Shown here one piece after another: positions 1 through 5,212 of a stretch of DNA of 5,638 bases. The notes below the pieces were generated by a model, which saw only the letters and a list, made by a program, of their open reading frames with translations, had not been told where the DNA came from and did no database searches. Both the position numbers and the translations under genes were made by a program. Source of the stretch: an uncultured Kouleothrix sp. (GTDB taxonomy: Bacteria > Chloroflexota > Chloroflexia > Chloroflexales > Roseiflexaceae); the NCBI GenBank assembly GCA_937858455.1, contig CALLYN010000725.1, positions 1 through 5,638 on the forward strand, in the 5' to 3' direction. Numbering within the stretch: position 1 is the stretch's first letter; each line of letters begins with the position of its first letter.

Positions 1-20
1 GCCCGCCGCACCACAACATT

Positions 21-59
21 CCCCCTCTCAGTTGGAAGAGGGGGCAGGTGGGTGAGGGG
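21..59. repeat. GC-rich hairpin repeat downstream of ilvE, possible terminator
   Basis: CCCCCTCT (21-28) and AGAGGGGG (37-44) form a perfect 8-bp stem with an 8-nt loop. It is followed on the plus strand by CAGGTGGGTGAGGGG up to the ilvE stop codon. The pattern of a CCCTCTC stem followed by a GGTGAGGGG tail resembles a short repeat that I recall as dispersed in several high-GC bacterial genomes; this is from memory and unchecked. The stem begins 15 nt past the ilvE stop, so it could end or protect that transcript. On the minus strand it is followed by AATGTTGTGG, not a clean U-tract, so a classical intrinsic terminator is doubtful. Confidence 0.55.
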
Positions 60-983
60 CTACGAAACGAAGTCGAGCCAGCCCCACTTGTCTTCGGTTT
101 CGCCACTGAACAGACCGAAGAACGCCTGCTGGATCGCCGTGGTGATCGGGCCGCGCTTGCCCGCTCCGATCGTAATGCCGTCGACCGAGCGGATGGGCGT
201 GACCTCGGCGGCGGTGCCGGTGAAGAACAGCTCGTCGGCGACGTACAGCACCTCGCGCGGCAGGTTCTGCTCGCGCACCTCGTAGCCGTGCTCGCGCGCC
301 AGCGTGATCACCGAGTCGCGCGTGATGCCCGGCAGCAGCGCGGCGGTGATCGGCGGGGTGAAGATCGCGCCGTCGCGGATCACGAACAGGTTCTCGCCCG
401 AGCCCTCGCTCAGGTTGCCGCTCACGTCGAGCGCGATGCCCTCGGCGTAGCCGTGGCGCACCGCCTCCATCACGATCTGCTGCGACGAGAGGTAGTTGCC
501 GCCGGCCTTGGCCATCGCCGGCAGCGTGTTCGGCGCCACGCGGTTCCACGACGACACGCCCACATTCACGCCGTTCTCGAGCGCCTCGGCGCCCAGGTAC
601 GCGCCCCACTCGATCGCCGCGACCATCACCTCGACCGGGTTTTTCAGCGGGAAGACGCCCAGCTCGCCATAGCCGCGCCAGGCCAGCGGCCGCAGGTACG
701 CGCTCTTCAGGCCATTCTCGCGCACCACCGCCTTGCAGGCCTCGTTGATCTGCTCGGCGCTATACGGCAGCTCCATACGGTAGATCTTGGCCGAATCGAT
801 CAGGCGGCGCGTGTGCGGCGCCAGCCGGAAGATCGCCGGGCCTTTCGGCGTGCTGTAGCAGCGGATCCCCTCGAACACCGACGACCCATAGTGCAGCGCG
901 TGGGTCATTACGTGCACGGTGGCTTTCTCCCAAGCCACTAGCTCGCCATTGAACCAGATATACTTGGTTGGCGTCATTGGCAT
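60..983 (-). CDS. ilvE: Branched-chain amino acid aminotransferase (class IV PLP enzyme)
   Basis: A 307-residue cytoplasmic enzyme that transfers the amino group between glutamate and the 2-oxo acids of valine, leucine and isoleucine, using pyridoxal phosphate. The length is normal for bacterial IlvE. The N-terminus carries the [14 protein letters not shown] motif (28-41). The catalytic lysine is K159 in [12 protein letters not shown]. The class IV signature E-G-S-G-E-N-L-F starts at E193, the residue expected to contact the PLP pyridine nitrogen. [15 protein letters not shown] (250-264) forms the C-terminal cofactor-binding segment. The start is the ATG at 983: GGGAGG lies 6 nt upstream, and the in-frame extension to 1082 is low-complexity arginine-rich sequence outside the family. 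A second in-frame ATG at 977 is possible but has worse spacing. The gene diverges from the kinase gene. A D-amino acid aminotransferase or aminodeoxychorismate lyase is less likely given the IlvE-type motifs throughout. Confidence 0.95.
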   Translation of the reverse strand: MPMTPTKYIWFNGELVAWEKATVHVMTHALHYGSSVFEGIRCYSTPKGPAIFRLAPHTRRLIDSAKIYRMELPYSAEQINEACKAVVRENGLKSAYLRPLAWRGYGELGVFPLKNPVEVMVAAIEWGAYLGAEALENGVNVGVSSWNRVAPNTLPAMAKAGGNYLSSQQIVMEAVRHGYAEGIALDVSGNLSEGSGENLFVIRDGAIFTPPITAALLPGITRDSVITLAREHGYEVREQNLPREVLYVADELFFTGTAAEVTPIRSVDGITIGAGKRGPITTAIQQAFFGLFSGETEDKWGWLDFVS

Positions 984-1040
984 TGTGTTCCTCCCGTTGT
1001 TGTGGTTGCTGATGTTTCGAACGCGGCGTCGGCGGCGCAC

Positions 1041-1046
1041 ATTATA
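1041..1046 (-). promoter_or_regulatory. Candidate -10 box of ilvE
   Basis: On the minus strand these bases read TATAAT, a perfect sigma-70-type -10 hexamer, about 58 nt upstream of the ilvE ATG. TG precedes it directly. No convincing -35 hexamer is found 16-18 bp upstream, where the sequence is GC-rich. The implied leader is about 50 nt and shows no attenuator or T-box. Confidence 0.4.
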
Positions 1047-1071
1047 CACCGGAACCGGACGCCTCCCGCCT

Positions 1072-1100
1072 TTCAGTTGCATCGCGCCTGTATGTATACT
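1072..1100 (+). promoter_or_regulatory. Candidate promoter of the histidine kinase gene
   Basis: TATACT at 1095-1100 matches the -10 consensus at 5 of 6 positions. TTCAGT at 1072-1077 is a weak -35 (3 of 6) at a 17-bp spacing. Transcription would start near 1107, giving a leader of about 37 nt. The box lies back to back with the ilvE -10 candidate, so a regulator bound between them could affect both genes. This is consensus matching only. Confidence 0.3.
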
Positions 1101-1143
1101 AGACTATGGGTAACCTACGCGTCGTTTTACAAGAGGCACCGCC

Positions 1144-2901
1144 ATGCTGCAACGGCTTCGAAGCCAACGGCCCAAGCCGCGCTGGTTCTGGCTGCCCTAC
1201 CTGGTGTTTGCGCTGGCCTTCGGCACGGCGCTGCTCTCGACGGTGTACTTTGCCACCAGTAGCCGCGCCTACGATCAGCTGCGTTTTTCCAACCAGGTGC
1301 AGCAGACGCAGGACAGCATTAGCGCGCGGCTTGAGACGTATATCTCGATGCTGCGCGGCGTCGGCGGGCTATTCGCCGCCAGCGCCTCGGTCGAGCGCGC
1401 CGAGTTCCGCGCCTATGTCATGCGGCTCGACATTGCCCGGCACTACCCCGGCGCCCAGGGCATTGGCTTCAGCCAGCGCGTCGCGCCGGCCGATCGCGCG
1501 GCGCTGCTGGCGCGGATGCGCGCGCAGGGCTTCCCCGACTTTCACATCTGGCCCGAAGGCCAGCGCGCCGAGTACCACACGATCGTGTACCTCGAGCCGC
1601 AGGATCGCCGCAACGCCGCCGCGATCGGCTACGACATGTTCTCCGAGGCGATCCGCCGCGCCGCTATGGAGCAGGCGCGCGACGGCGGGCAGCCTGCGGC
1701 CAGCGGCAAGGTGACGCTGGTTCAGGAGATCGACCAGAACAAGCAGCCGGGCTTTCTGATCTATACCCCGGTGTACCAGGGCGGCGGCATTCCCGCCAGC
1801 CCCGCCGAGCGCCAGCGCGCGCTGCTGGGCTTCGCCTACAGCCCGTTTCGCGTCTACGACCTGCTGAACGGCATCTTTGGCAGCCAGCAGCAGCCACAGA
1901 TCGCCTTTCGGATCTTCGACGGCGCCGAGCAGCGCCCCGACCAGCTGCTGTACGAGTCGGCGCCGGGTGCCGCGCCAGGGCGCGCCGCGCTGGCAAGCAC
2001 CACGACGCTGCCGGTAGCCGGGCGCCTCTGGACGATCACCTACACCACGCTGCCGGCCTTCGACGACCCCAACGCGCGCTATCTTCCGCCGTTCATCATG
2101 TTCACCGGCACGCTCGCCAGCGTCGCGCTGCTGATCATGGTTCGGGCGCAGGTGGTGGCGCGGGCGCAGGCCGAGGCCGCGGTGCGGACGCGCGACATAT
2201 TTCTGTCGATCGCCGCGCACGAGCTGAAGTCGCCGCTGACTGCGCTTGCCGGCAACGCCCAGCTGCTGCTGCGCCGCGCCAGCCGCGACCCAAACGTCGC
2301 CCCGCGCGACATCGCCGTCATCCGCGTGATCGACCAGCAGTCGCATCGCCTGAACCGTCTGATTACCGTGCTGCTCGATCACTCGCGCCTGCAGGCCGGG
2401 AGCCTGGCGATCGAGCGCACGCCGTTCGACATCGTCGCGCTGGTGCGCCAGGTGGTCGAAGAAACGCAGCCGACACTGGTGCGCCACTCGATCGCGCTCG
2501 AGGCCGACGCCGATACGCTCGTGGTCGACGGCGACGAGCTGCGGCTCGAGCAGGTGATCCAGAACCTGATCAGCAACGCGATCAAGTACAGCCCCGCCGG
2601 CGGCGCGGTGCTGGTGCGCGTCGCGCGCGACGGCGAGTCCGCCGCTATTGCGGTGATCGACCACGGCATGGGCATCCCGGCATCGGCGCTGCCGAGCCTG
2701 TTCGAGCAGTTCTACCGCGCGCCCAACGCCGAGGCGCAGAACATTGGCGGCATCGGCATTGGCCTGTATCTGGCGCGCCAGATCGTCTCGCAGCACGGCG
2801 GCACGATCGCCGTCGAAAGCGCCGAGGGCGCCGGCAGCACCTTCACCCTGCGGCTGCCGCTCGATGCGCGCTGGCAGCAGCCGGCCGCCGCATTCGCTTG
2901 A
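1144..2901 (+). CDS. Membrane sensor histidine kinase with CHASE domain (orphan)
   Basis: A 585-residue two-component sensor kinase. A first membrane helix spans about residues 14-37 and a second about 313-333. Between them lies an extracytoplasmic CHASE-type sensor domain (about 55-300), recognisable by RGVGGLFAASASVERAEFRAYV-like residues 71-92. The HisKA domain has the phosphoacceptor H359 in AAHELKSPL. The ATPase domain has an N box with N474 and N478 (QNLISNAIKYSP), a G1 box DHGMGIP (506-512), an F box LFEQFYRAP (519-527) and a G2 box GGIGIGLYLA (535-544). All key residues are present, so an active kinase is expected. The linker between TM2 and H359 is only about 25 residues, with no clear PAS or HAMP domain. 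The ATG at 1144 has AGAGG 7 nt upstream. No receiver domain is fused and no response regulator is in the window, so partner and ligand are unknown. An intrinsic terminator follows the stop by 21 nt. Confidence 0.93.
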   Translation: MLQRLRSQRPKPRWFWLPYLVFALAFGTALLSTVYFATSSRAYDQLRFSNQVQQTQDSISARLETYISMLRGVGGLFAASASVERAEFRAYVMRLDIARHYPGAQGIGFSQRVAPADRAALLARMRAQGFPDFHIWPEGQRAEYHTIVYLEPQDRRNAAAIGYDMFSEAIRRAAMEQARDGGQPAASGKVTLVQEIDQNKQPGFLIYTPVYQGGGIPASPAERQRALLGFAYSPFRVYDLLNGIFGSQQQPQIAFRIFDGAEQRPDQLLYESAPGAAPGRAALASTTTLPVAGRLWTITYTTLPAFDDPNARYLPPFIMFTGTLASVALLIMVRAQVVARAQAEAAVRTRDIFLSIAAHELKSPLTALAGNAQLLLRRASRDPNVAPRDIAVIRVIDQQSHRLNRLITVLLDHSRLQAGSLAIERTPFDIVALVRQVVEETQPTLVRHSIALEADADTLVVDGDELRLEQVIQNLISNAIKYSPAGGAVLVRVARDGESAAIAVIDHGMGIPASALPSLFEQFYRAPNAEAQNIGGIGIGLYLARQIVSQHGGTIAVESAEGAGSTFTLRLPLDARWQQPAAAFA

Positions 2902-2922
2902 TCACTTACACTTTGGTGGGGG

Positions 2923-2962
2923 TTTGGGGGCGGCTTCGCCGCCTCCAAATTTCTTTATTGTT
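2923..2962 (+). terminator. Intrinsic terminator of the histidine kinase gene
   Basis: A 12-bp stem pairs 2923-2934 with 2938-2949 around a TTC triloop, with one G-U pair. A T-rich run (TTTCTTTATTGTT, 2950-2962) follows at once. It starts 21 nt past the kinase stop. The apex GGCTTCGCC recurs in the hairpin at 3134-3160. Confidence 0.85.
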
Positions 2963-2967
2963 AGGGC

Positions 2968-3081
2968 GTACGCAGTTGGCGCCCTCAGCCTTCGGCAGAG
3001 CGGTACTCTATCTCCGTATCGTGTCCATTTTCCGCGCGGAGCGCGGAAAATGGACACGTACCATGCTGCCGCAGGCTCAAT
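2968..3081 (+). repeat. Palindrome-bearing dispersed repeat, unit A
   Basis: A three-part element. The left box (2968-3007) contains GCCTTCGGCAGAGC and GGTACT. The centre (3020-3058) is a perfect palindrome of two 18-bp arms around a GGA loop. The right box (3058-3081) contains GTACCATGCTGCCGCAGGC. The left box matches unit B in about 34 of 41 hand-aligned columns and the right box in 21 of 24 positions, in inverted orientation on the other side of cimA. No ORF is supported inside. It does not resemble an IS with its own transposase; a non-autonomous mobile or structural repeat is the best description. Confidence 0.75.
3020..3058. repeat. Perfect 18-bp palindrome of unit A
   Basis: Arms 3020-3037 and 3041-3058 are exact reverse complements with a 3-nt GGA loop; a single bulged T would allow three more pairs. 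No T-rich run follows on either strand, so it is not a standard terminator. As RNA it would fold into a very stable hairpin, and as DNA it could extrude as a cruciform. Confidence 0.95.
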
Positions 3082-3133
3082 CGCATACCTTGAGGAAGCC
3101 GAATCACGCAAGTGCGTAGCTCCTAATTGTGTT

Positions 3134-3160
3134 GCACTGCGTGGCTTCGCCACGCAGTGC
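3134..3160. repeat. Perfect 12-bp hairpin between repeat units A and C
   Basis: Arms 3134-3145 and 3149-3160 pair perfectly around a TTC loop. GTG (3129-3131) and CAC (3161-3163) can extend the stem past a two-base bulge. The apex GGCTTCGCC is identical to that of the kinase terminator, but the outer arms are unrelated. No T-tract follows on either strand. Clear left and right boxes like those of units A-C are not seen. Confidence 0.85.
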
Positions 3161-3184
3161 CACGCACTCGGGAAGTGATCAAGC

Positions 3185-3261
3185 GAAGAGCGTATACTCT
3201 TCTGTGCTCGAATTTCGGCGCGGAGTGCCGAAATTCGAGCAACATTCTGCCAAAGGCACAA
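3185..3261 (+). repeat. Palindrome-bearing dispersed repeat, unit C (diverged)
   Basis: A more diverged copy of the unit A layout. AGAGCGTATACTCT (3187-3200) corresponds to AGAGCGGTACTCT in unit A. A palindrome follows with 15-bp perfect arms (3205-3219 and 3227-3241); a G-U and a C-G pair extend it to a GGA loop. The right box ACATTCTGCCAAAGGCACAA (3242-3261) matches the unit A right box at 15 of 20 positions. The element ends one base before the cimA stop codon, so its hairpin lies in the 3' end of the cimA transcript and could stabilise or end it. No U-tract follows on the minus strand. Confidence 0.6.
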
Positions 3262-3262
3262 G

Positions 3263-4891
3263 CTAGTGGGCCACGGCGGCGCGCGAGCGCAGCAGCGGCA
3301 GCTCCAGGCTGTCCCACAGCGCCTGCCAGCTGGCCTCGATGATATTCTCCGAGCAGCCGACCGTGCTCCAGCGCTCTTCGCCGCGCGCCGACTCGATCAG
3401 CACGCGCGGCTTGGCGGCCGTACCCAAGTGCTCGTCGACGATGCGCACCTTGTAGTCGACCAGGCGAACCTCGGCCAGATCGGGGTAGTGCGGCAGCAGC
3501 GCCTTGCGAATCGCCTGGTCGAGCGCATTCACCGGGCCTTCGCCCTCGGCGGCGGTGTGCATCACCTCGCCGCCGACTCGCAGCTTCACGGTTGCCTGCG
3601 ACATCACGCTGTTGGCGCCGCGCTTCTCGACGATCACCGTGAAGTCGAGCAGCTCGAACGGCGCAACGTAGTCGGCCGACGCGCGCCGCACCAGCATCTC
3701 GAACGAGCCCTCGGCGGCCTCGAACTGGAAGCCATCGCTCTCGAGCTCCTTGATCCGCTGCAGCACCGCGCGCTCGTTGCCGTTGAGCGTCAGCCCAAGC
3801 GCCTCGGCGCGCATACGCACATTGCCGCGCCCGGCCAGCTCGCTCACCACCACGCGCAGCTGGTTGCCCACCAGCTCGGGCTCGACATGCTGGTAGCTCG
3901 CGGCCACCTTGGCGATCGCCGCCACGTGGATGCCTCCCTTGTGCGCAAACGCGCTGCGCCCCACGTATGGCGCATGCGTGTCGGGGTTGATATTGGCGAT
4001 CGCCGCTACCACGTGCGACACATCGCTCAGACGGCGCAGCTGCTCGGGCGCGACGCACTGGTAGCCCTGCTTGAGCTGCAAGTTGGCGATCAGCGGGATC
4101 AGGTCCATGTTGCCGCAGCGCTCGCCGTAGCCGTTGATCGTGCCCTGCACCTGCACGCAGCCGGCCTGCACTGCGGCCATGGCGTTGGCCACCGCCAGCG
4201 CGCCGTCGTTGTGCGTGTGGATGCCCAGCTGCGGGCCAACGACCAAAGACAAAGAACCAAGATCGGCGTCTTTGGTCATTGGTCTTTCGGCGTTGGCCTT
4301 GAGATGCTCGCGCACGATCTTCACGGCCTGCGCCACCTCTTCGGGCAGCGAGCCGCCGTTGGTGTCGCACATCACGATGCAGCTGGCGCCGGCCTGCGCT
4401 GCAGCGGTGATCGTCTCGAGCGCGTACTCGGCGTCGAGCTTGTAGCCGTCGAAGAAGTGCTCGGCGTCGTAGATCACCTCTTTGCCCAGCCGCCTGAAGT
4501 AGGCCACGCTGTCGGCGATCATGCGAATGTTCTCGTCGAGCGTCGTCTCGAGCACCTTCTCGACGTGCAGCACCGAGCTTTTGCCCACCAGCGTGACCAC
4601 CGGCGTATTGGCCTCGACCAGCGCGCGGATGTTTGGGTCGTCGTCGCAGCTGTTTTTGGCGTGGCGGGTGCTGCCGAACGCCGCGACCTTGGCGTTGCGC
4701 AGCTCGACATGCTGGATCTTCTGGAAGAACTCGGCGTCTTTCGGGTTCGAGCCGGGCCAGCCGCCCTCGATATAGTGCACGCCAAGCTGGTCGAGCTCGC
4801 GAGCGATCTTGACTTTGTCGTCGGCCGAAAGCGAGAGGCCCTCGCGCTGCGTGCCGTCGCGCAGGGTGGTATCGTAAAGTTGGATTTGCAC
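3263..4891 (-). CDS. cimA: (R)-citramalate synthase
   Basis: A 542-residue cytoplasmic enzyme that condenses acetyl-CoA with pyruvate to (R)-citramalate, the first step of threonine-independent isoleucine synthesis. The HMGL-like TIM barrel covers about residues 3-290, with YDTTLRDGTQREG (6-18; R11 and D12 catalytic/metal), EGGWPGSNPKD (42-52), YDAEHFFDGYK (141-151), the metal histidines H225 and H227 in GIHTHND, and NGYGERCGN (253-261). AHKGGIHVAA (316-325) lies in the linker. A LeuA-type regulatory domain (about 395-530) has HTAAEGEGPVNALD and a WSTVGCSENIIEAS-type end, suggesting end-product feedback control. The GWPGSNPKD and EHFFDGYK motifs favour the long CimA group over 2-isopropylmalate or homocitrate synthase. 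The start is a GTG at 4891 with TAAGGAG 6 nt upstream, matching the family N-terminus. Oddity: residues about 198-219 are an extra segment encoded by repeat DNA. Confidence 0.94.
   Translation of the reverse strand: MQIQLYDTTLRDGTQREGLSLSADDKVKIARELDQLGVHYIEGGWPGSNPKDAEFFQKIQHVELRNAKVAAFGSTRHAKNSCDDDPNIRALVEANTPVVTLVGKSSVLHVEKVLETTLDENIRMIADSVAYFRRLGKEVIYDAEHFFDGYKLDAEYALETITAAAQAGASCIVMCDTNGGSLPEEVAQAVKIVREHLKANAERPMTKDADLGSLSLVVGPQLGIHTHNDGALAVANAMAAVQAGCVQVQGTINGYGERCGNMDLIPLIANLQLKQGYQCVAPEQLRRLSDVSHVVAAIANINPDTHAPYVGRSAFAHKGGIHVAAIAKVAASYQHVEPELVGNQLRVVVSELAGRGNVRMRAEALGLTLNGNERAVLQRIKELESDGFQFEAAEGSFEMLVRRASADYVAPFELLDFTVIVEKRGANSVMSQATVKLRVGGEVMHTAAEGEGPVNALDQAIRKALLPHYPDLAEVRLVDYKVRIVDEHLGTAAKPRVLIESARGEERWSTVGCSENIIEASWQALWDSLELPLLRSRAAVAH
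4235..4298. repeat. Small palindromic repeat inserted in frame in cimA
   Basis: Arms 4236-4250 and 4268-4282 are inverted repeats, 14 of 15 paired, with GACCAAAGAC / GTCTTTGGTC at the core. The right side is a 14-bp-period tandem: GTCTTTGGTCATTG followed by GTCTTTCGGCGTTG. The segment is about 53% GC by hand count, visibly lower than the surrounding gene. It encodes the cimA residues (about 198-219) that are absent from typical family members, as judged from memory of CimA sequences. The extra length is about 63 nt, a multiple of three, so the frame is kept. Confidence 0.7.
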
Positions 4892-4897
4892 TGCTAG

Positions 4898-4904
4898 CTC
4901 CTTA
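4898..4904 (-). promoter_or_regulatory. Ribosome binding site fixing the GTG start of cimA
   Basis: The minus strand reads TAAGGAG, then 6 nt, then GTG. The strong site supports the non-ATG start. It lies 3 nt from the stem of the hairpin at 4908-4922. Confidence 0.8.
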
Positions 4905-4907
4905 TGT

Positions 4908-4922
4908 GGCCGCTGCGCGGCC
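4908..4922. promoter_or_regulatory. Hairpin in the cimA leader, terminator-like on the plus strand
   Basis: GGCCGC and GCGGCC form a 6-bp stem with a 3-nt loop. On the plus strand it is followed by TTCTTTTATTTC (4923-4934), the shape of an intrinsic terminator, yet no plus-strand gene ends here; it may stop antisense transcription coming out of cimA. On the minus strand the stem sits just 5' of the cimA Shine-Dalgarno sequence, where it could affect ribosome access. Confidence 0.5.
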
Positions 4923-4957
4923 TTCTTTTATTTCAGAATGTCTTCGCCAGCCGCTTC

Positions 4958-5086
4958 ATTTTGCCTGCGGCAGCAAGGTACTTTACGATTATCTGTTCTG
5001 CCACATTCCGCGCTTCGCGCGGAATGTGGCAGAACAAAGAACAAAATAGTACTGCTCTGCCGAAGGCGAGGGCCGCCTGTGCGAAC
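4958..5086 (-). repeat. Palindrome-bearing dispersed repeat, unit B
   Basis: An inverted copy of the unit A architecture. Read on the minus strand, the left box is 5086-5048 (with GCCTTCGGCAGAGC and AGTACT), the palindrome lies at 5036-4994, and the right box is 4981-4958 (GTACCTTGCTGCCGCAGGC). About 12 nt separate the palindrome from the right box, whereas they overlap in unit A. It fills much of the pheA-cimA gap and would be transcribed if the two genes share an mRNA. No ORF is supported inside. Confidence 0.75.
4994..5036. repeat. Perfect 20-bp palindrome of unit B
   Basis: Arms 4994-5013 and 5017-5036 are exact reverse complements around a TTC loop (GAA on the minus strand). The inner 8 bp are identical to the unit A palindrome, while the outer 12 bp are unrelated to it. 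No T-rich run follows on either strand in terminator position. Confidence 0.95.
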
Positions 5087-5093
5087 AGGTGGC
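5072..5093. repeat. Hairpin with GCGA loop at the outer edge of unit B
   Basis: GCCGCCTGT (5072-5080) and ACAGGTGGC (5085-5093) form a 9-bp stem with one G-U pair. As plus-strand RNA its loop is GCGA, a GNRA-type tetraloop. It overlaps the left box of unit B. A weaker 6-bp inverted repeat, AGGGCG / CGCCCT (2963-2968 and 2980-2985), takes the same place in unit A. Confidence 0.6.
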
Positions 5094-5151
5094 GTGGAGC
5101 GTCGCGCGAGTACGCGGATAAAGACGAAAAGAATGCTAGCAGCCCTGAATG

Positions 5152-5184
5152 GCGGGCAGCCGCTCGCGAAGAGCGACTGCCGGC
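5152..5184 (-). terminator. Hairpin downstream of pheA, weak terminator candidate
   Basis: CGCTC (5161-5165) pairs with GAGCG (5171-5175) around GCGAA. After one C-A mismatch, GCAG (5156-5159) pairs with CTGC (5177-5180), with further partial pairing outside. It starts about 28 nt past the pheA stop. The nearest U-rich stretch on the minus strand (ATTCTTTTCG) is more than 15 nt further on, so termination here is uncertain and read-through toward cimA is possible. Confidence 0.35.
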
Positions 5185-5212
5185 AGCACCTTTACTCTTG
5201 GTCTATAGCGCA

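Noticed and set aside
48..941. A long plus-strand frame opposite ilvE
   Set aside because: Low-complexity R/H/A/D-rich translation, no ribosome site of note, and fully explained as an antisense shadow of ilvE.
984..1082. An upstream extension of ilvE to an ATG at 1082
   Set aside because: It adds 33 arginine- and asparagine-rich residues outside the family, and the ATG at 983 has a strong GGGAGG site at correct spacing; the extension also covers the -10 candidate.
1369..2796. A long minus-strand frame opposite the kinase
   Set aside because: Arginine- and alanine-rich shadow; the plus strand encodes all histidine kinase boxes in order.
2902..3261. Small frames of 70-145 codons across the tail-to-tail intergenic region
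   Set aside because: They read straight through the palindromes and repeat boxes, show no ribosome site or recognisable motifs, and overlap each other on both strands.
2968..3261. CRISPR array
   Set aside because: The repeated parts are palindromes with variable arms, not identical direct repeats with regular unique spacers, and no cas gene is present.
3123..4370. A 415-codon minus-strand frame overlapping cimA in another phase
   Set aside because: Compositional shadow of cimA; the real frame carries the conserved motifs across the same bases.
3266..4897. A 543-codon open frame on the plus strand, opposite cimA
   Set aside because: It is a mirror of the high-GC cimA frame; its translation is rich in H, R, A and L with no family motifs, while the minus-strand frame has complete CimA motifs.
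4892..5212. T-box, leader peptide attenuator or riboswitch before cimA
   Set aside because: No T-box sequence, no run of Ile, Leu, Val or Phe codons in a small leader ORF, and no riboswitch core could be recognised; the structure present is explained by the repeat unit and simple hairpins.
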